Position numbers and translations under genes: made by a program
Notes under the pieces: model-generated
The model's database searches: none
Seen by the model: the letters and a program-made list of their open reading frames with translations, nothing else
What the model was told of the DNA's origin: nothing
NCBI GenBank assembly: GCA_947039455.1
Contig: CAMQZB010000005.1
Location: forward strand, 38,049-102,048
Direction: 5' to 3'
Length of the DNA: 64,000 nt
Origin: an uncultured Clostridia bacterium
GTDB taxonomy: Bacteria; Bacillota; Clostridia; Christensenellales; CAMQZB01
In this document: piece after piece, positions 16,674-24,821 of the stretch
Numbering within the stretch: position 1 is the stretch's first letter
How the letters are laid out: the number at the start of each line of letters is the position of its first letter

Positions 16674-16718
16674 AAGGCACTGCTTTTGATTTATAGTCAA
16701 ATGAAGTGCCTTTTTTTT
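16674..16718 (+). terminator. Terminator after Cys-rich protein gene
   Basis: AAGGCACT pairs with AGTGCCTT across a long loop, followed by eight T. Confidence 0.8.
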
Positions 16719-16801
16719 GTGTAATAACATATGAACTACCCATGTTGGGGGTGGAAAATACGAATATAGAATAAATAATTTTTATCTCTTATTAATATGA
16801 A

Positions 16802-16830
16802 TTTACTTTTTTATGAAAATATGGTAAAAT
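16802..16830 (+). promoter_or_regulatory. Promoter of ACT/DUF711 genes
   Basis: TTTACT (16802-16807) and TAAAAT (16825-16830) with a 17-bp spacer and a TG before the -10. Confidence 0.5.
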
Positions 16831-16873
16831 TAAAAGATATATGAAATTATACGTTGAATAAGGAGTGAATTTT

Positions 16874-17143
16874 ATGAGAGCGGTATTAACAGTTGTGGGT
16901 AAAGACAAAAAAGGCATTATATATTATGTTTCTAAAGAACTAAATGAAATGAATATTAATATTGAGGATATCAGTCAAACTATCATGCAAGGATATTTCA
17001 CTATGATGATGGTTGTAGACATGGAAAGTTCTACTCTTGACTTTGAAGCTATCAAGAAAAAACTCGAACTTTTGGGCGAAAGCTGTAGTGTTGATATCAA
17101 AATTCAACATGAAGCTATCTTCAATTGCATGCATAAACTTTAA
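16874..17143 (+). CDS. ACT domain protein (UPF0237)
   Basis: 89 residues consisting of a single ACT domain: MRAVLTVVGKDKKGIIYYVS, NINIEDISQTIMQGYFTMM and a second beta-alpha unit. The ATG at 16874 is chosen because AGGAG (16861-16865) is 8 bases away; a GTG nine bases earlier overlaps that site. ACT domains bind amino acids and regulate partner proteins. The next gene (12 bp later) is the DUF711 protein with which this family is always paired, so it is likely its regulatory subunit. Confidence 0.88.
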   Translation: MRAVLTVVGKDKKGIIYYVSKELNEMNINIEDISQTIMQGYFTMMMVVDMESSTLDFEAIKKKLELLGESCSVDIKIQHEAIFNCMHKL

Positions 17144-17155
17144 GATAGGTGTATT

Positions 17156-18508
17156 ATGAAAATAAATGAAATATTTGAAACTATTGAAATGATCGACAAT
17201 CAGCACTTTGATGTAAGAACTATCACTCTTGGAATTTCCTTGTTTGACTGTATCAGAGGTACTGCTGACGAAACGGCTACTGCTGTTTATGATAAAATAA
17301 CTAGAGAAGCGGCTAAGTTAGTTGCTACTGCGGAGAAGATTTCTAGGGAGCTTGGTGTTCCTATAGTGAACAAGCGAGTTTCTGTAACTCCTGCGTCACT
17401 TATCTTTGCTCCATTCCCTAACGAATACATAAAACTTGCAAAGGCTCTTGATAAAGCTGCTCATGAACTTGGTATTGATTTTATCGGTGGCTATTCTGCA
17501 CTGGTTCAAAAATCTTTCACTGACAGCGAAAAATCTTTCATCAAGAGTATTCCACAAGCATTGACTGAAACTTCAAGATTATGTAGTTCAGTAAACGTTG
17601 CTTCAACTCGTGCTGGAATTAACATGAATGCCATTGCGATGATGGGTGACGTAATCAAAGAAACGGCTTACCTTACTCGTGAAAACGATTCAATCGGTTG
17701 CGCTAAACTTGTAGTTTTTGCTAACGCTGTTGAAGATAACCCATTTATGGCTGGAGCGTTCCATGGCGTAAGTGAGGGCGACAAAGTAGTAAACGTAGGC
17801 GTAAGCGGTCCCGGTGTAGTGAAATGTGCTCTTGAGAAAATTAAGGGTGGAGATCTTACCGACATCGCTGAAGAAATTAAAAAAACTGCTTTCAAGATTA
17901 CTCGTGTAGGTCAACTTGTTGCACAACGTGCTTGCGAAGAACTTGGTGCTGAATTCGGTATCGTGGATCTTTCACTTGCTCCAACTCCTGTTATGGGCGA
18001 TTCTGTTGCTCATATCTTAGAAGAAATTGGGCTTGAAAGTGTAGGTGCTTGCGGGACCACTGCTGCACTTGCTATGCTGAACGATGCTGTGAAAAAAGGC
18101 GGTCTTATGGCTTCCAACCACATCGGCGGTTTGTCCGGTGCGTTCATTCCTGTAAGTGAAGATATCGGCATGATAAACGGTATTGCGTGCGGTTCTCTTA
18201 CTTTAGAAAAACTAGAAGCAATGACGGCGGTTTGTTCCGTTGGTCTTGACATGATAGCTATTCCTGGCGACACTCCAGCATCAACAATCGCTGGCTTAAT
18301 TGCTGACGAAGCTGCCATAGGTGTTGTAAACAATAAAACCACTGCGGTTCGTGTTATTCCTGTTCACGGAAAAACTATCGGCGATACTGCTACTTTCGGT
18401 GGACTGCTTGGTTTCGCTCCAATCTGCAAAATCAACACGTTCTCTTGCGATAAAATGATCTCTCGTGGCGGCAGAATCCCTGCTCCGTTACATAGTAATA
18501 AAAATTAA
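17156..18508 (+). CDS. PFL-like family protein (UPF0210/DUF711)
   Basis: 450 residues, the standard length of the UPF0210 family. Family segments include [78 protein letters not shown] and the end [10 protein letters not shown]. It has a fold related to pyruvate formate-lyase, but no glycyl-radical motif is visible and the reaction is unknown. It is paired with the ACT protein. No terminator is clear; a repeat cluster starts right after it. Confidence 0.9.
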   Translation: MKINEIFETIEMIDNQHFDVRTITLGISLFDCIRGTADETATAVYDKITREAAKLVATAEKISRELGVPIVNKRVSVTPASLIFAPFPNEYIKLAKALDKAAHELGIDFIGGYSALVQKSFTDSEKSFIKSIPQALTETSRLCSSVNVASTRAGINMNAIAMMGDVIKETAYLTRENDSIGCAKLVVFANAVEDNPFMAGAFHGVSEGDKVVNVGVSGPGVVKCALEKIKGGDLTDIAEEIKKTAFKITRVGQLVAQRACEELGAEFGIVDLSLAPTPVMGDSVAHILEEIGLESVGACGTTAALAMLNDAVKKGGLMASNHIGGLSGAFIPVSEDIGMINGIACGSLTLEKLEAMTAVCSVGLDMIAIPGDTPASTIAGLIADEAAIGVVNNKTTAVRVIPVHGKTIGDTATFGGLLGFAPICKINTFSCDKMISRGGRIPAPLHSNKN

Positions 18509-18523
18509 TTTTTTTGGTTTTTG

Positions 18524-18636
18524 TTTGGATTTTTTCGTTTAGGGAAATGGGGTTTCACCCCAAACCCCAACAAGGAGCTGAGCCCCTTGACCCACTTTTT
18601 GTTATGGTGATTTTTTTGCTGTGCATGGGAATGGGT
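18524..18636 (+). repeat. Interspersed hairpin repeat, copy D
   Basis: TTTGGATTTTTTCGTTTAGGGAAATGG followed by GGGGTTTCACCCC, CAAGGAGCTGAGCCCCTTG, CCCACTTTTT and a tail ending in GGGAATGGG (see 14367 for the family). It starts 15 bp after the DUF711 stop codon. Confidence 0.75.
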
Positions 18637-18650
18637 TTATTGTATGAGTT

Positions 18651-18767
18651 TTTGGATTTTTTTAGGTAAGAGAAATGGGGCTATTCGCCCCAAACCCCAA
18701 CAAGGAGCTTGAGCCCCTTGACCCGCTTTTTGTTATGGCGATTTTTTTTGCTGTGTATGGGAATGGG
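18651..18767 (+). repeat. Interspersed hairpin repeat, copy E
   Basis: A near copy of D: GGTAAGAGAAATGGGG, GGGGCTATTCGCCCC, GGAGCTTGAGCCCC and a tail ending in GGGAATGGG. Same orientation as D. Confidence 0.75.
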
Positions 18768-18773
18768 TATGGC

Positions 18774-18802
18774 TTGGAATGTTTTTGTTAATTCTGTATA
18801 GA
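18774..18802 (+). promoter_or_regulatory. Possible pepF promoter
   Basis: TTGGAA (18774-18779) and TATAGA (18797-18802) with 17 bp between. It is the best candidate in the 674-bp gap before pepF. It would give a leader of about 375 nt containing repeat copies F and G. Confidence 0.35.
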
Positions 18803-18900
18803 AAAACATTGTAAGGTGAAAACTATTATACATAGCAATAACATAAACTAATGAACAAATTAAATAAACCAAACAAAGAAAACTAAAGAAATATAAAAAT

Positions 18901-19023
18901 AAAACCATAAACGAAAAAAAGAAAGCTACCCAAATGGCGTTGGCAAAAAAACAACAGCACCAAAAAGGGTCAAGGGGCTATGCTCCTTGCGGGTGTGGGC
19001 AGAGCCCAAGTCTTAACTAAAAC
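18901..19023 (-). repeat. Interspersed hairpin repeat, copy F (inverted, tandem with G)
   Basis: On the + strand: AAAACCATAAACGAAAAAAA, GAAAGCTACCCAAATGGCG, AAAAAGGGTCAAGGGGC and GGGCAGAGCCC. Nearly identical to copy G and inverted relative to D and E. Confidence 0.8.
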
Positions 19024-19148
19024 AAAACCATAAACGAAAAAAAAGAAAGCTACCCAAATGGCGTTGGCAAAAAAAACAACAGCAACAGAAAGGGTCAAGT
19101 GGCTATGCTCCTTGCGGGTTTGGGCAGAGCCCAAGTCTTAACTAAAAC
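19024..19148 (-). repeat. Interspersed hairpin repeat, copy G (tandem duplicate of F)
   Basis: A direct tandem copy of F, differing by a few substitutions and two one-base A-run extensions. It ends 34 bp before the pepF start. Confidence 0.8.
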
Positions 19149-19182
19149 AAAAAAACTCAAAATAAAAAAAAGAAGGTAATTT

Positions 19183-20970
19183 ATGTCTAAGATTTTGAAA
19201 AGAGAAGATATTGATAATAAGTACAAGTGGGATTTAGCGCCCCTTTGTGCTGACGATACGCAGTTTGAGAAAGAGATAGCGGAAGTCTTGAAATTAATAC
19301 CGAAGATAGAAGCGTTCAAAGGCACACTTGGTGATCGGGTGAGCTTATTGAAATGTTTCAAAACCGAAGGCGAGATTATGTTGAAGTTTGAGAAACTTTA
19401 TTGCTATGCACAACAAAAATCTGACGAGAACACGGCGGATAATACTGGCTTGGTTAATTCAGACAAAGCGTCAAACGTGTATTCAAAGTACTGCGTTGCA
19501 AGTTCATATATTATGCCAGAGATTTCAAAACTTGAAGATAAATATTTGGAAGACTTAATTTTAGACAGCGAGTTTGCTGACTATGATGTGTCTTTGAAAT
19601 CATATATTAGACATAAAAAACATACTTTAACGGAAAAAGAGGAAGCGTTGCTTGCTAACGGTAGCGAGGTTTTCGGTGGTTTTTCTGATATCTTTAATAT
19701 GTTGAACAATGCGGACATGAAGTTTGGTGAAATGGCTGACGAGAACGGAGAAATGGTTGAGTTGTCTCATTCAAAGTATGGTTATTTCATGACAAGCGAT
19801 AATAGGGAAGTTAGAAAGAACGCCTATGAGAAAATGTACGATGAGTATAAAAAATTGCTTAGAACTATTGCACAAACTTATACGGGCAATGTGAAAAAAG
19901 ATGTTTTTGTTGCGAAAGTGCGTGGGTTTGATTCAGCGTTAGAGCGTTCAATGTTCAATGAGGAAGTTTCTCCTGTTGTCTATGAAAATTTGCTTGCTAA
20001 CGTGGAAAAAGCTTTGCCAGTTTTGCATGACTATGTTGCTTTTAGAAAGAAAGTTATGAACCTTGATGAGATACATTTCTATGATTTGTATGTTGCAATG
20101 GTTGAAAATAGTGAGATGAAATTGCCTTATGAGAAAGCTTATGAACTTATGAAAAAAGCTTTGAAACCACTTGGTGAGGATTATGTTAATACCTTGACGG
20201 AAGCTTATGAGGATAGATGGATTGACGTTTATAATAACGTGGGAAAACGTTCAGGAGCTTATTCTAATTCAGCATTTGGTGTTCACCCTTACGTGCTTTT
20301 GAACTATGAAGAAAACCTTGACAATATGTTCACGGTAGCTCATGAAATGGGTCACGCAATGCACTCTTATTATTCAAACAATACGCAACCTTACGAGAAA
20401 GCGGGGTATACGATTTTTGTCGCGGAAGTAGCAAGTACTGTTAATGAAGTTTTACTTCTTCGTTATTTGATTGATAATACTACTGATGTGAACGAGAAAA
20501 AATTCTATCTTAATCACTTCCTTGATATGTTTAGAACTACTCTTTTCCGTCAAACAATGTTCGCTGAATTTGAGTACATTACTCACGATTTGTGTGAGCA
20601 AGATATTCCTTTGACTTCAGAATTGTACTCTGATGCATATGAGGGATTGAACATGAAATACTACGGCGAGGAGATTGTTCACGACGAGTATATTAAGCAC
20701 GAATGGGCGAGAATTCCTCATTTCTATAGAAGTTTTTATGTGTATAAGTATGCAACTGGCATTACTTCAGCTATCACTATTGCTTATAATATTTTAGAGC
20801 AAGGGGAACCGTATGTTAAGAAATACAGAGAATTTTTGTCTAGTGGTTGCACTCTTGCACCTACTGAATTATTGAAAATTGCTGATGTGGATTTAACTAC
20901 TAATGCACCGTTCGAAAATGCTATGAACGTTTTCGAAAAAGCATTGAATGACTTGAAAAATTTATTCTAA
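19183..20970 (+). CDS. pepF: Oligoendopeptidase F
   Basis: 595 residues, a typical M3B zinc peptidase. The catalytic motif HEMGHAMHSYYS (HExxH) is near residue 386, with a downstream Glu in EVASTVNE as third ligand. The N-terminal helical domain begins DIDNKYKWDLAPL. It cleaves short peptides in the cytoplasm. AAGAAGG precedes the ATG. It directly follows the second repeat cluster and is followed 17 bp later by a small membrane protein gene. Confidence 0.94.
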   Translation: MSKILKREDIDNKYKWDLAPLCADDTQFEKEIAEVLKLIPKIEAFKGTLGDRVSLLKCFKTEGEIMLKFEKLYCYAQQKSDENTADNTGLVNSDKASNVYSKYCVASSYIMPEISKLEDKYLEDLILDSEFADYDVSLKSYIRHKKHTLTEKEEALLANGSEVFGGFSDIFNMLNNADMKFGEMADENGEMVELSHSKYGYFMTSDNREVRKNAYEKMYDEYKKLLRTIAQTYTGNVKKDVFVAKVRGFDSALERSMFNEEVSPVVYENLLANVEKALPVLHDYVAFRKKVMNLDEIHFYDLYVAMVENSEMKLPYEKAYELMKKALKPLGEDYVNTLTEAYEDRWIDVYNNVGKRSGAYSNSAFGVHPYVLLNYEENLDNMFTVAHEMGHAMHSYYSNNTQPYEKAGYTIFVAEVASTVNEVLLLRYLIDNTTDVNEKKFYLNHFLDMFRTTLFRQTMFAEFEYITHDLCEQDIPLTSELYSDAYEGLNMKYYGEEIVHDEYIKHEWARIPHFYRSFYVYKYATGITSAITIAYNILEQGEPYVKKYREFLSSGCTLAPTELLKIADVDLTTNAPFENAMNVFEKALNDLKNLF

Positions 20971-20987
20971 AAACAGAAGGGGATAAA

Positions 20988-21629
20988 ATGGGAAACAGTA
21001 AAACAGTAAAGAAAAACACCAAAAATATTGATTCTAACGCTAACGCAAAAGACTTGAAAAACCTTGATCAGTTTGAAGGGTTCAAGGTTGTTGCGAGAGT
21101 TGAGAACGAAGTGAAAGCTATGGCAAGATTTAATACTTTTCACAATTTACACACTAAGACAGCAAGGTTGATTTTGTCAGCGGTGCTTTTGATTGTGGGT
21201 GGATTTTTGATGTTGCAACAGGGAAATTTACCGATGGCTATTGGATTTTTTGTGTTTGCTTTTATATTTCCATTTATCCTTGTGGGCATTCAGAGAATAA
21301 TGATAACATCAAAATTCTCCTCTAATATTGAATTTAAAAACACAAGTCACGTTTTTGAGTTTACTGATACTGAAATGAACACAACTACAAAAAGCGGAAA
21401 AAGATTTGCTAAATATAATGTGAAATTGAACCAGCTAGAAAAGATTTATGATGTTGGAGATTGTTATTATATTTATGTTACAAAAGAGAATGCTTTTGTT
21501 TTGAAAAAAGATAAAATCCTTCAGGGAACAGCAAATGAGCTTTCTGAAATATTTGAAAAACAGCTGAACGAACGATACATAGTAACATTCAAAGGTCGCA
21601 TGGCTTTGAAAAAATTAAACAAAAACTAA
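20988..21629 (+). CDS. Membrane protein with YcxB-like C-terminal domain
   Basis: 213 residues. The first 45 are hydrophilic and Lys/Asn-rich. Two membrane helices follow (about 63-80 and 84-104: ILSAVLLIVGGFLMLQ and IGFFVFAFIFPFILVG). The last 90 residues are a beta-rich cytoplasmic segment (HVFEFTDTEMNTTTKSGKR, LEKIYDVGDCYYIYVTKEN), the pattern of YcxB-like proteins. No known function. GGGG before the ATG; dnaB follows 18 bp later, so the two are probably co-transcribed. Confidence 0.65.
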   Translation: MGNSKTVKKNTKNIDSNANAKDLKNLDQFEGFKVVARVENEVKAMARFNTFHNLHTKTARLILSAVLLIVGGFLMLQQGNLPMAIGFFVFAFIFPFILVGIQRIMITSKFSSNIEFKNTSHVFEFTDTEMNTTTKSGKRFAKYNVKLNQLEKIYDVGDCYYIYVTKENAFVLKKDKILQGTANELSEIFEKQLNERYIVTFKGRMALKKLNKN

Positions 21630-21647
21630 GGACAGGAGGAAGAAGAA

Positions 21648-23384
21648 TTGGAGAATAAACCAGCAAGAACAATACCACATAATATCGATGCGGAGGACGC
21701 GTTACTTGGCGCGCTTCTAATTGATAGCGAAATTTCCATTGACGTAATTCCTGCGTTGTCGGAAAATGATTTCTATTCAGATTCAAACAAAATGGTGTTT
21801 GAATCAATGAAAAAGATATACGGCAACAACCGTCCTATCGATTTTGTAACATTAACTGACGAATTGGAGCAGGTGGGGAATATGCAAAAAGTGGGTGGCA
21901 TTGAACAGCTTACTCGTTTAACTAACGCTATTCCGTCAGCAGCAAACTTTAAACATTATCTTGATATAGTAAAAAGAGATTCTTTGCGAAGAACCTTAAT
22001 TAGATCATCTCAAGAGATTATAGAAAACTCTATGGGCGGTGGAAAAGACGATAAACGTGATAAAACCGATGACGATATTCTAGCTTTTGCGGAAAAAAGA
22101 ATATTTGATATATCCGCTAAAAACGAACGTAGTTTTCCTAGCGAAATTGGTCTGTCTTGTAACGAAGTTGTGGATAGATTTAATAGAATTGCTAAGGATA
22201 AAGACGCATTCAAAGGTGTCACTACAGGATTGAAAGGGCTTGATGACAAGCTGAACGGTATGCAAAGATCCGATTTAATACTTATTGCCGCTCGTCCTTC
22301 TGAGGGTAAAACTTCTCTTGCCATGAACCTTGTTGAGAACGCTGCCATTTTGGGCGGAGCTACTTGCGTATGTTTCTCTCTTGAGATGAGTAAAACTCAA
22401 CTTGCCCAAAGAATGCTGTGTTCAAATGCAAAAGTTCAAATGGAACGTGCAATTAAAGGCGAATTGACTATGAAAGAGTGGGAGCAAATTTGGCAGGCTA
22501 AAGAACGTTTGTCAAGTGCGAAAATTCTGATTGATGACACTGCTTCTATTACTTCAGCGGATATGTTGTCTAAGTGTAGACGTGTAAAAGCAAAGTACGG
22601 ACTTGATGTTATCATGGTGGATTATATCCAGTTGATGACAGGTTCTGGTAGAAAAGGTGAGAACAGACAAAACGAAATTACTGAGATTTCTCGTAATCTA
22701 AAACTGCTTGCACGTGAAATGAACTGTCCAGTTCTTGCACTTTCACAGCTTTCTCGTAGTATCGAATCTCGTACTCCACCATTGCCAATGCTTTCGGATT
22801 TACGTGACTCTGGAGCTATCGAGCAAGATGCCGACGTTGTTATGTTTATCTACAATCCTGAGGGCAAACGTCCAACGGGTGCTACTGGTGAGAACTTCAC
22901 TGGTTCAGGAAATAGTGGTATTAAAGAAATAATTATTGCAAAACACAGAAACGGACCACTAGCAACTGTACCTATGCGTTGGAATGGTTCTTGCGTTCGA
23001 TTTGAAGATCCAGTTGGTTATATTAACCCTAACGAATATTCCCAAGATGGGGACGGTGGAAGTTTTGCACCGCCACAAGATGTTGGTGAAATATTCGGTG
23101 AAAACCCTAATTTCAATGTAGACCAAACGCCGTATCAACCACCAGTTGAAGAAGTTAGCTACAATCCACCAATGGACGAAATTGAAAGAGATTTTGGAAA
23201 GAAAAATGATTTAGATGAGTTCAAAATTGCTCCAACTAGCGAATCGCTTTTTGACGATTTTGTTAATGAAGATGTGCCTCTTGAAGAGCTTGAGGGGATT
23301 TATGAAAATAATTACGTGGGTGACGATGAAGTTTTCGGTGAAGATACTTCACTTGACGGACTAACGCCACCTGATGAAGAATAG
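21648..23384 (+). CDS. dnaB: Replicative DNA helicase with long acidic C-terminal tail
   Basis: 578 residues from TTG with AGGAGG before it. The N-terminal domain (1-110; HNIDAEDALLGALL) and RecA-like motor are clear: Walker A AARPSEGKT (214-222), FSLEMSK, VDYIQLM, LSQLSRSIESR, LRDSGAIEQDADVVMF and the arginine-finger region KHRNGP. It unwinds DNA as a hexamer at the fork. Usual length is about 440-460; here roughly 118 extra residues (460-578) follow, rich in Asp, Glu and Pro (NPPMDEIERDFG, PLEELEGIYE) with no recognised fold. That tail is unusual. Confidence 0.95.
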   Translation: MENKPARTIPHNIDAEDALLGALLIDSEISIDVIPALSENDFYSDSNKMVFESMKKIYGNNRPIDFVTLTDELEQVGNMQKVGGIEQLTRLTNAIPSAANFKHYLDIVKRDSLRRTLIRSSQEIIENSMGGGKDDKRDKTDDDILAFAEKRIFDISAKNERSFPSEIGLSCNEVVDRFNRIAKDKDAFKGVTTGLKGLDDKLNGMQRSDLILIAARPSEGKTSLAMNLVENAAILGGATCVCFSLEMSKTQLAQRMLCSNAKVQMERAIKGELTMKEWEQIWQAKERLSSAKILIDDTASITSADMLSKCRRVKAKYGLDVIMVDYIQLMTGSGRKGENRQNEITEISRNLKLLAREMNCPVLALSQLSRSIESRTPPLPMLSDLRDSGAIEQDADVVMFIYNPEGKRPTGATGENFTGSGNSGIKEIIIAKHRNGPLATVPMRWNGSCVRFEDPVGYINPNEYSQDGDGGSFAPPQDVGEIFGENPNFNVDQTPYQPPVEEVSYNPPMDEIERDFGKKNDLDEFKIAPTSESLFDDFVNEDVPLEELEGIYENNYVGDDEVFGEDTSLDGLTPPDEE

Positions 23385-23393
23385 GAGATAAAT

Positions 23394-24278
23394 ATGGTTA
23401 AAATTGAAAAATGCGATTTCTTTGGTGTTGAAGCCTATGAAATTTCCAACGGAGATGTTAAATTAATTGTTACAACTTCTGTTGGACCAAGAATTGTTCA
23501 CTTTGGATTTTGCGATAAAGAAAACGTACTTCATGTTAATAGAGGCGACTTTCTAAATAGATCAGCAGGGTTTAAATTCTATGGCGGTCACAGATTGTGG
23601 CACGCTCCTGAGCATGAATCACGTACTTATCAACCAGACAATTCTATGTGCGAAATTGAAGTTTTACCACTTGGTATAACTGTTTCAAACTATGAGGAGT
23701 CAAATAAAATAACTAAGACTATGCAAATTGAAATGAAGGACAACGGCAGAGTTCGTATCATTCATAGCATAAAAAATAATTCAAATTTTGATTATAATCT
23801 AGCTTGTTGGGGCATAACACAAATGAGAGCTGGTGGCGTTGCAATTATGCCACAAGACAACAGAAAAACTGGTCTTTTACCTAATCGTTCTATCGCATTT
23901 TGGGACTACTCCGATTTAACGGACAGTCGTTTGAATTTTACTTCAAGCAATATTGTGATTACTCAGGACGAAACAGTGAAAAAACCATTTAAGATTGGAA
24001 GTTTTAATCGTGACGGCTATTTAGCATACTTTAACCAAGGCGATTTATTCGTTAAAGAATTTGATGTTCAAGACGGAGAGTTTGCTGATTACGGTTGCAA
24101 TTCTGAAATATTTGTTAACGAAGATTTCTTGGAACTTGAAAGTTTATCTGCACTTGTGGAAATACCTATAAATGAACAAATTGAACATACTGAAGTGTGG
24201 CAATTGTTCAAAGATGCTCCTGCTCCAGAAAAAGAAATGTATCAATCAGTTGATATGAAGGGGTTTGTGAATGCTTAA
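23394..24278 (+). CDS. DUF4380-like protein, aldose-epimerase-type fold
   Basis: 294 residues, probably a beta-sandwich of the galactose mutarotase superfamily. Suggestive parts are VTTSVGPRIVHFGF near the start, GGHRLWHAPEHE (about residues 64-75), and a series of alternating strands to the end. The GGHRLW motif is seen in DUF4380 proteins. It might bind a sugar or cell-wall derived carbohydrate, but no catalytic assignment is possible. AGGAG before the ATG; its 3' end overlaps the next gene by eight bases. Confidence 0.55.
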   Translation: MVKIEKCDFFGVEAYEISNGDVKLIVTTSVGPRIVHFGFCDKENVLHVNRGDFLNRSAGFKFYGGHRLWHAPEHESRTYQPDNSMCEIEVLPLGITVSNYEESNKITKTMQIEMKDNGRVRIIHSIKNNSNFDYNLACWGITQMRAGGVAIMPQDNRKTGLLPNRSIAFWDYSDLTDSRLNFTSSNIVITQDETVKKPFKIGSFNRDGYLAYFNQGDLFVKEFDVQDGEFADYGCNSEIFVNEDFLELESLSALVEIPINEQIEHTEVWQLFKDAPAPEKEMYQSVDMKGFVNA

Positions 24279-24645
24279 AACAGCATGTGTATTTGACAGC
24301 GCTATTATAAAGAACTTTTACTACAGCGTAAATGTTCAAAATGAATTTAACGAAACTACAATGTACTTCGCTTTATATAAGAACGAAAGTATTATTGGAA
24401 TTGTCACTTTGAACCAAAACAACACTAAATGTTTCATTGGTGAAGTTGTTGGCAATAGTGAAATTACTAAAGACGGTACTGAATTTTTGCTGAAAAGTGC
24501 TATAAATTATGCCTTGACTTTTCAAAAGTTACACCTAATTTGCAACATTGTTTACAAGGAATTTCTTGTTCCTATGAACTTTTTTGAAGTTTCTGGTGAA
24601 ATGATTGGTGATGTGGAAAGGGTGAATTGTCCACCAGTTTTCTAA
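24271..24645 (+). CDS. Hypothetical protein, possibly GNAT-like
   Basis: 124 residues, not recognised. The middle (TMYFALYKNESIIGIVTLNQ), a short beta strand and then a helix (EFLLKSAINYALTFQK) resemble the order of secondary structure in a small acetyltransferase, but the acetyl-CoA loop (Q/RxxGxG/A) is missing. It overlaps the upstream DUF4380-like gene by eight bases, so the two are translationally coupled and may act together. Confidence 0.5.
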   Translation: MLKTACVFDSAIIKNFYYSVNVQNEFNETTMYFALYKNESIIGIVTLNQNNTKCFIGEVVGNSEITKDGTEFLLKSAINYALTFQKLHLICNIVYKEFLVPMNFFEVSGEMIGDVERVNCPPVF

Positions 24646-24658
24646 AAGTAGTGGCAAT

Positions 24659-24708
24659 AGCGGAAATTTATTAGTTATAAAATAAGCGGAAGTTTATTGG
24701 CTATAGAA
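24659..24708 (+). repeat. Two-copy 26-bp degenerate tandem repeat
   Basis: AGCGGAAATTTATTAGTTAT (24659) and AGCGGAAGTTTATTGGCTAT (24685) begin two copies that match at about 20 of 24 bases. It lies in the gap before glnS. A small hairpin, TCCGT-N6-ACGGA, is at 24775-24790 next to the start region. Confidence 0.5.
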
Positions 24709-24821
24709 AAATATAAAATAGGTGTTTTTATCTTGTGATACCTAGATTTAGTTACTAAGTTTTTTACAAGATTATCCGTGTTTATACGGAGCAAATGAGA
24801 ATTTTTAGATTGGAGAATTAT

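Noticed and set aside
18681..18908. Minus-strand open frame over the second repeat cluster
   Set aside because: Same reason as for 14387-14713; the C-terminal words are the translated hairpin repeat.
24720..24821. T-box riboswitch before glnS
   Set aside because: No GGTGG-type T-box sequence, specifier loop or terminator/antiterminator pair; GGTGTT and GTGATACC are too weak.
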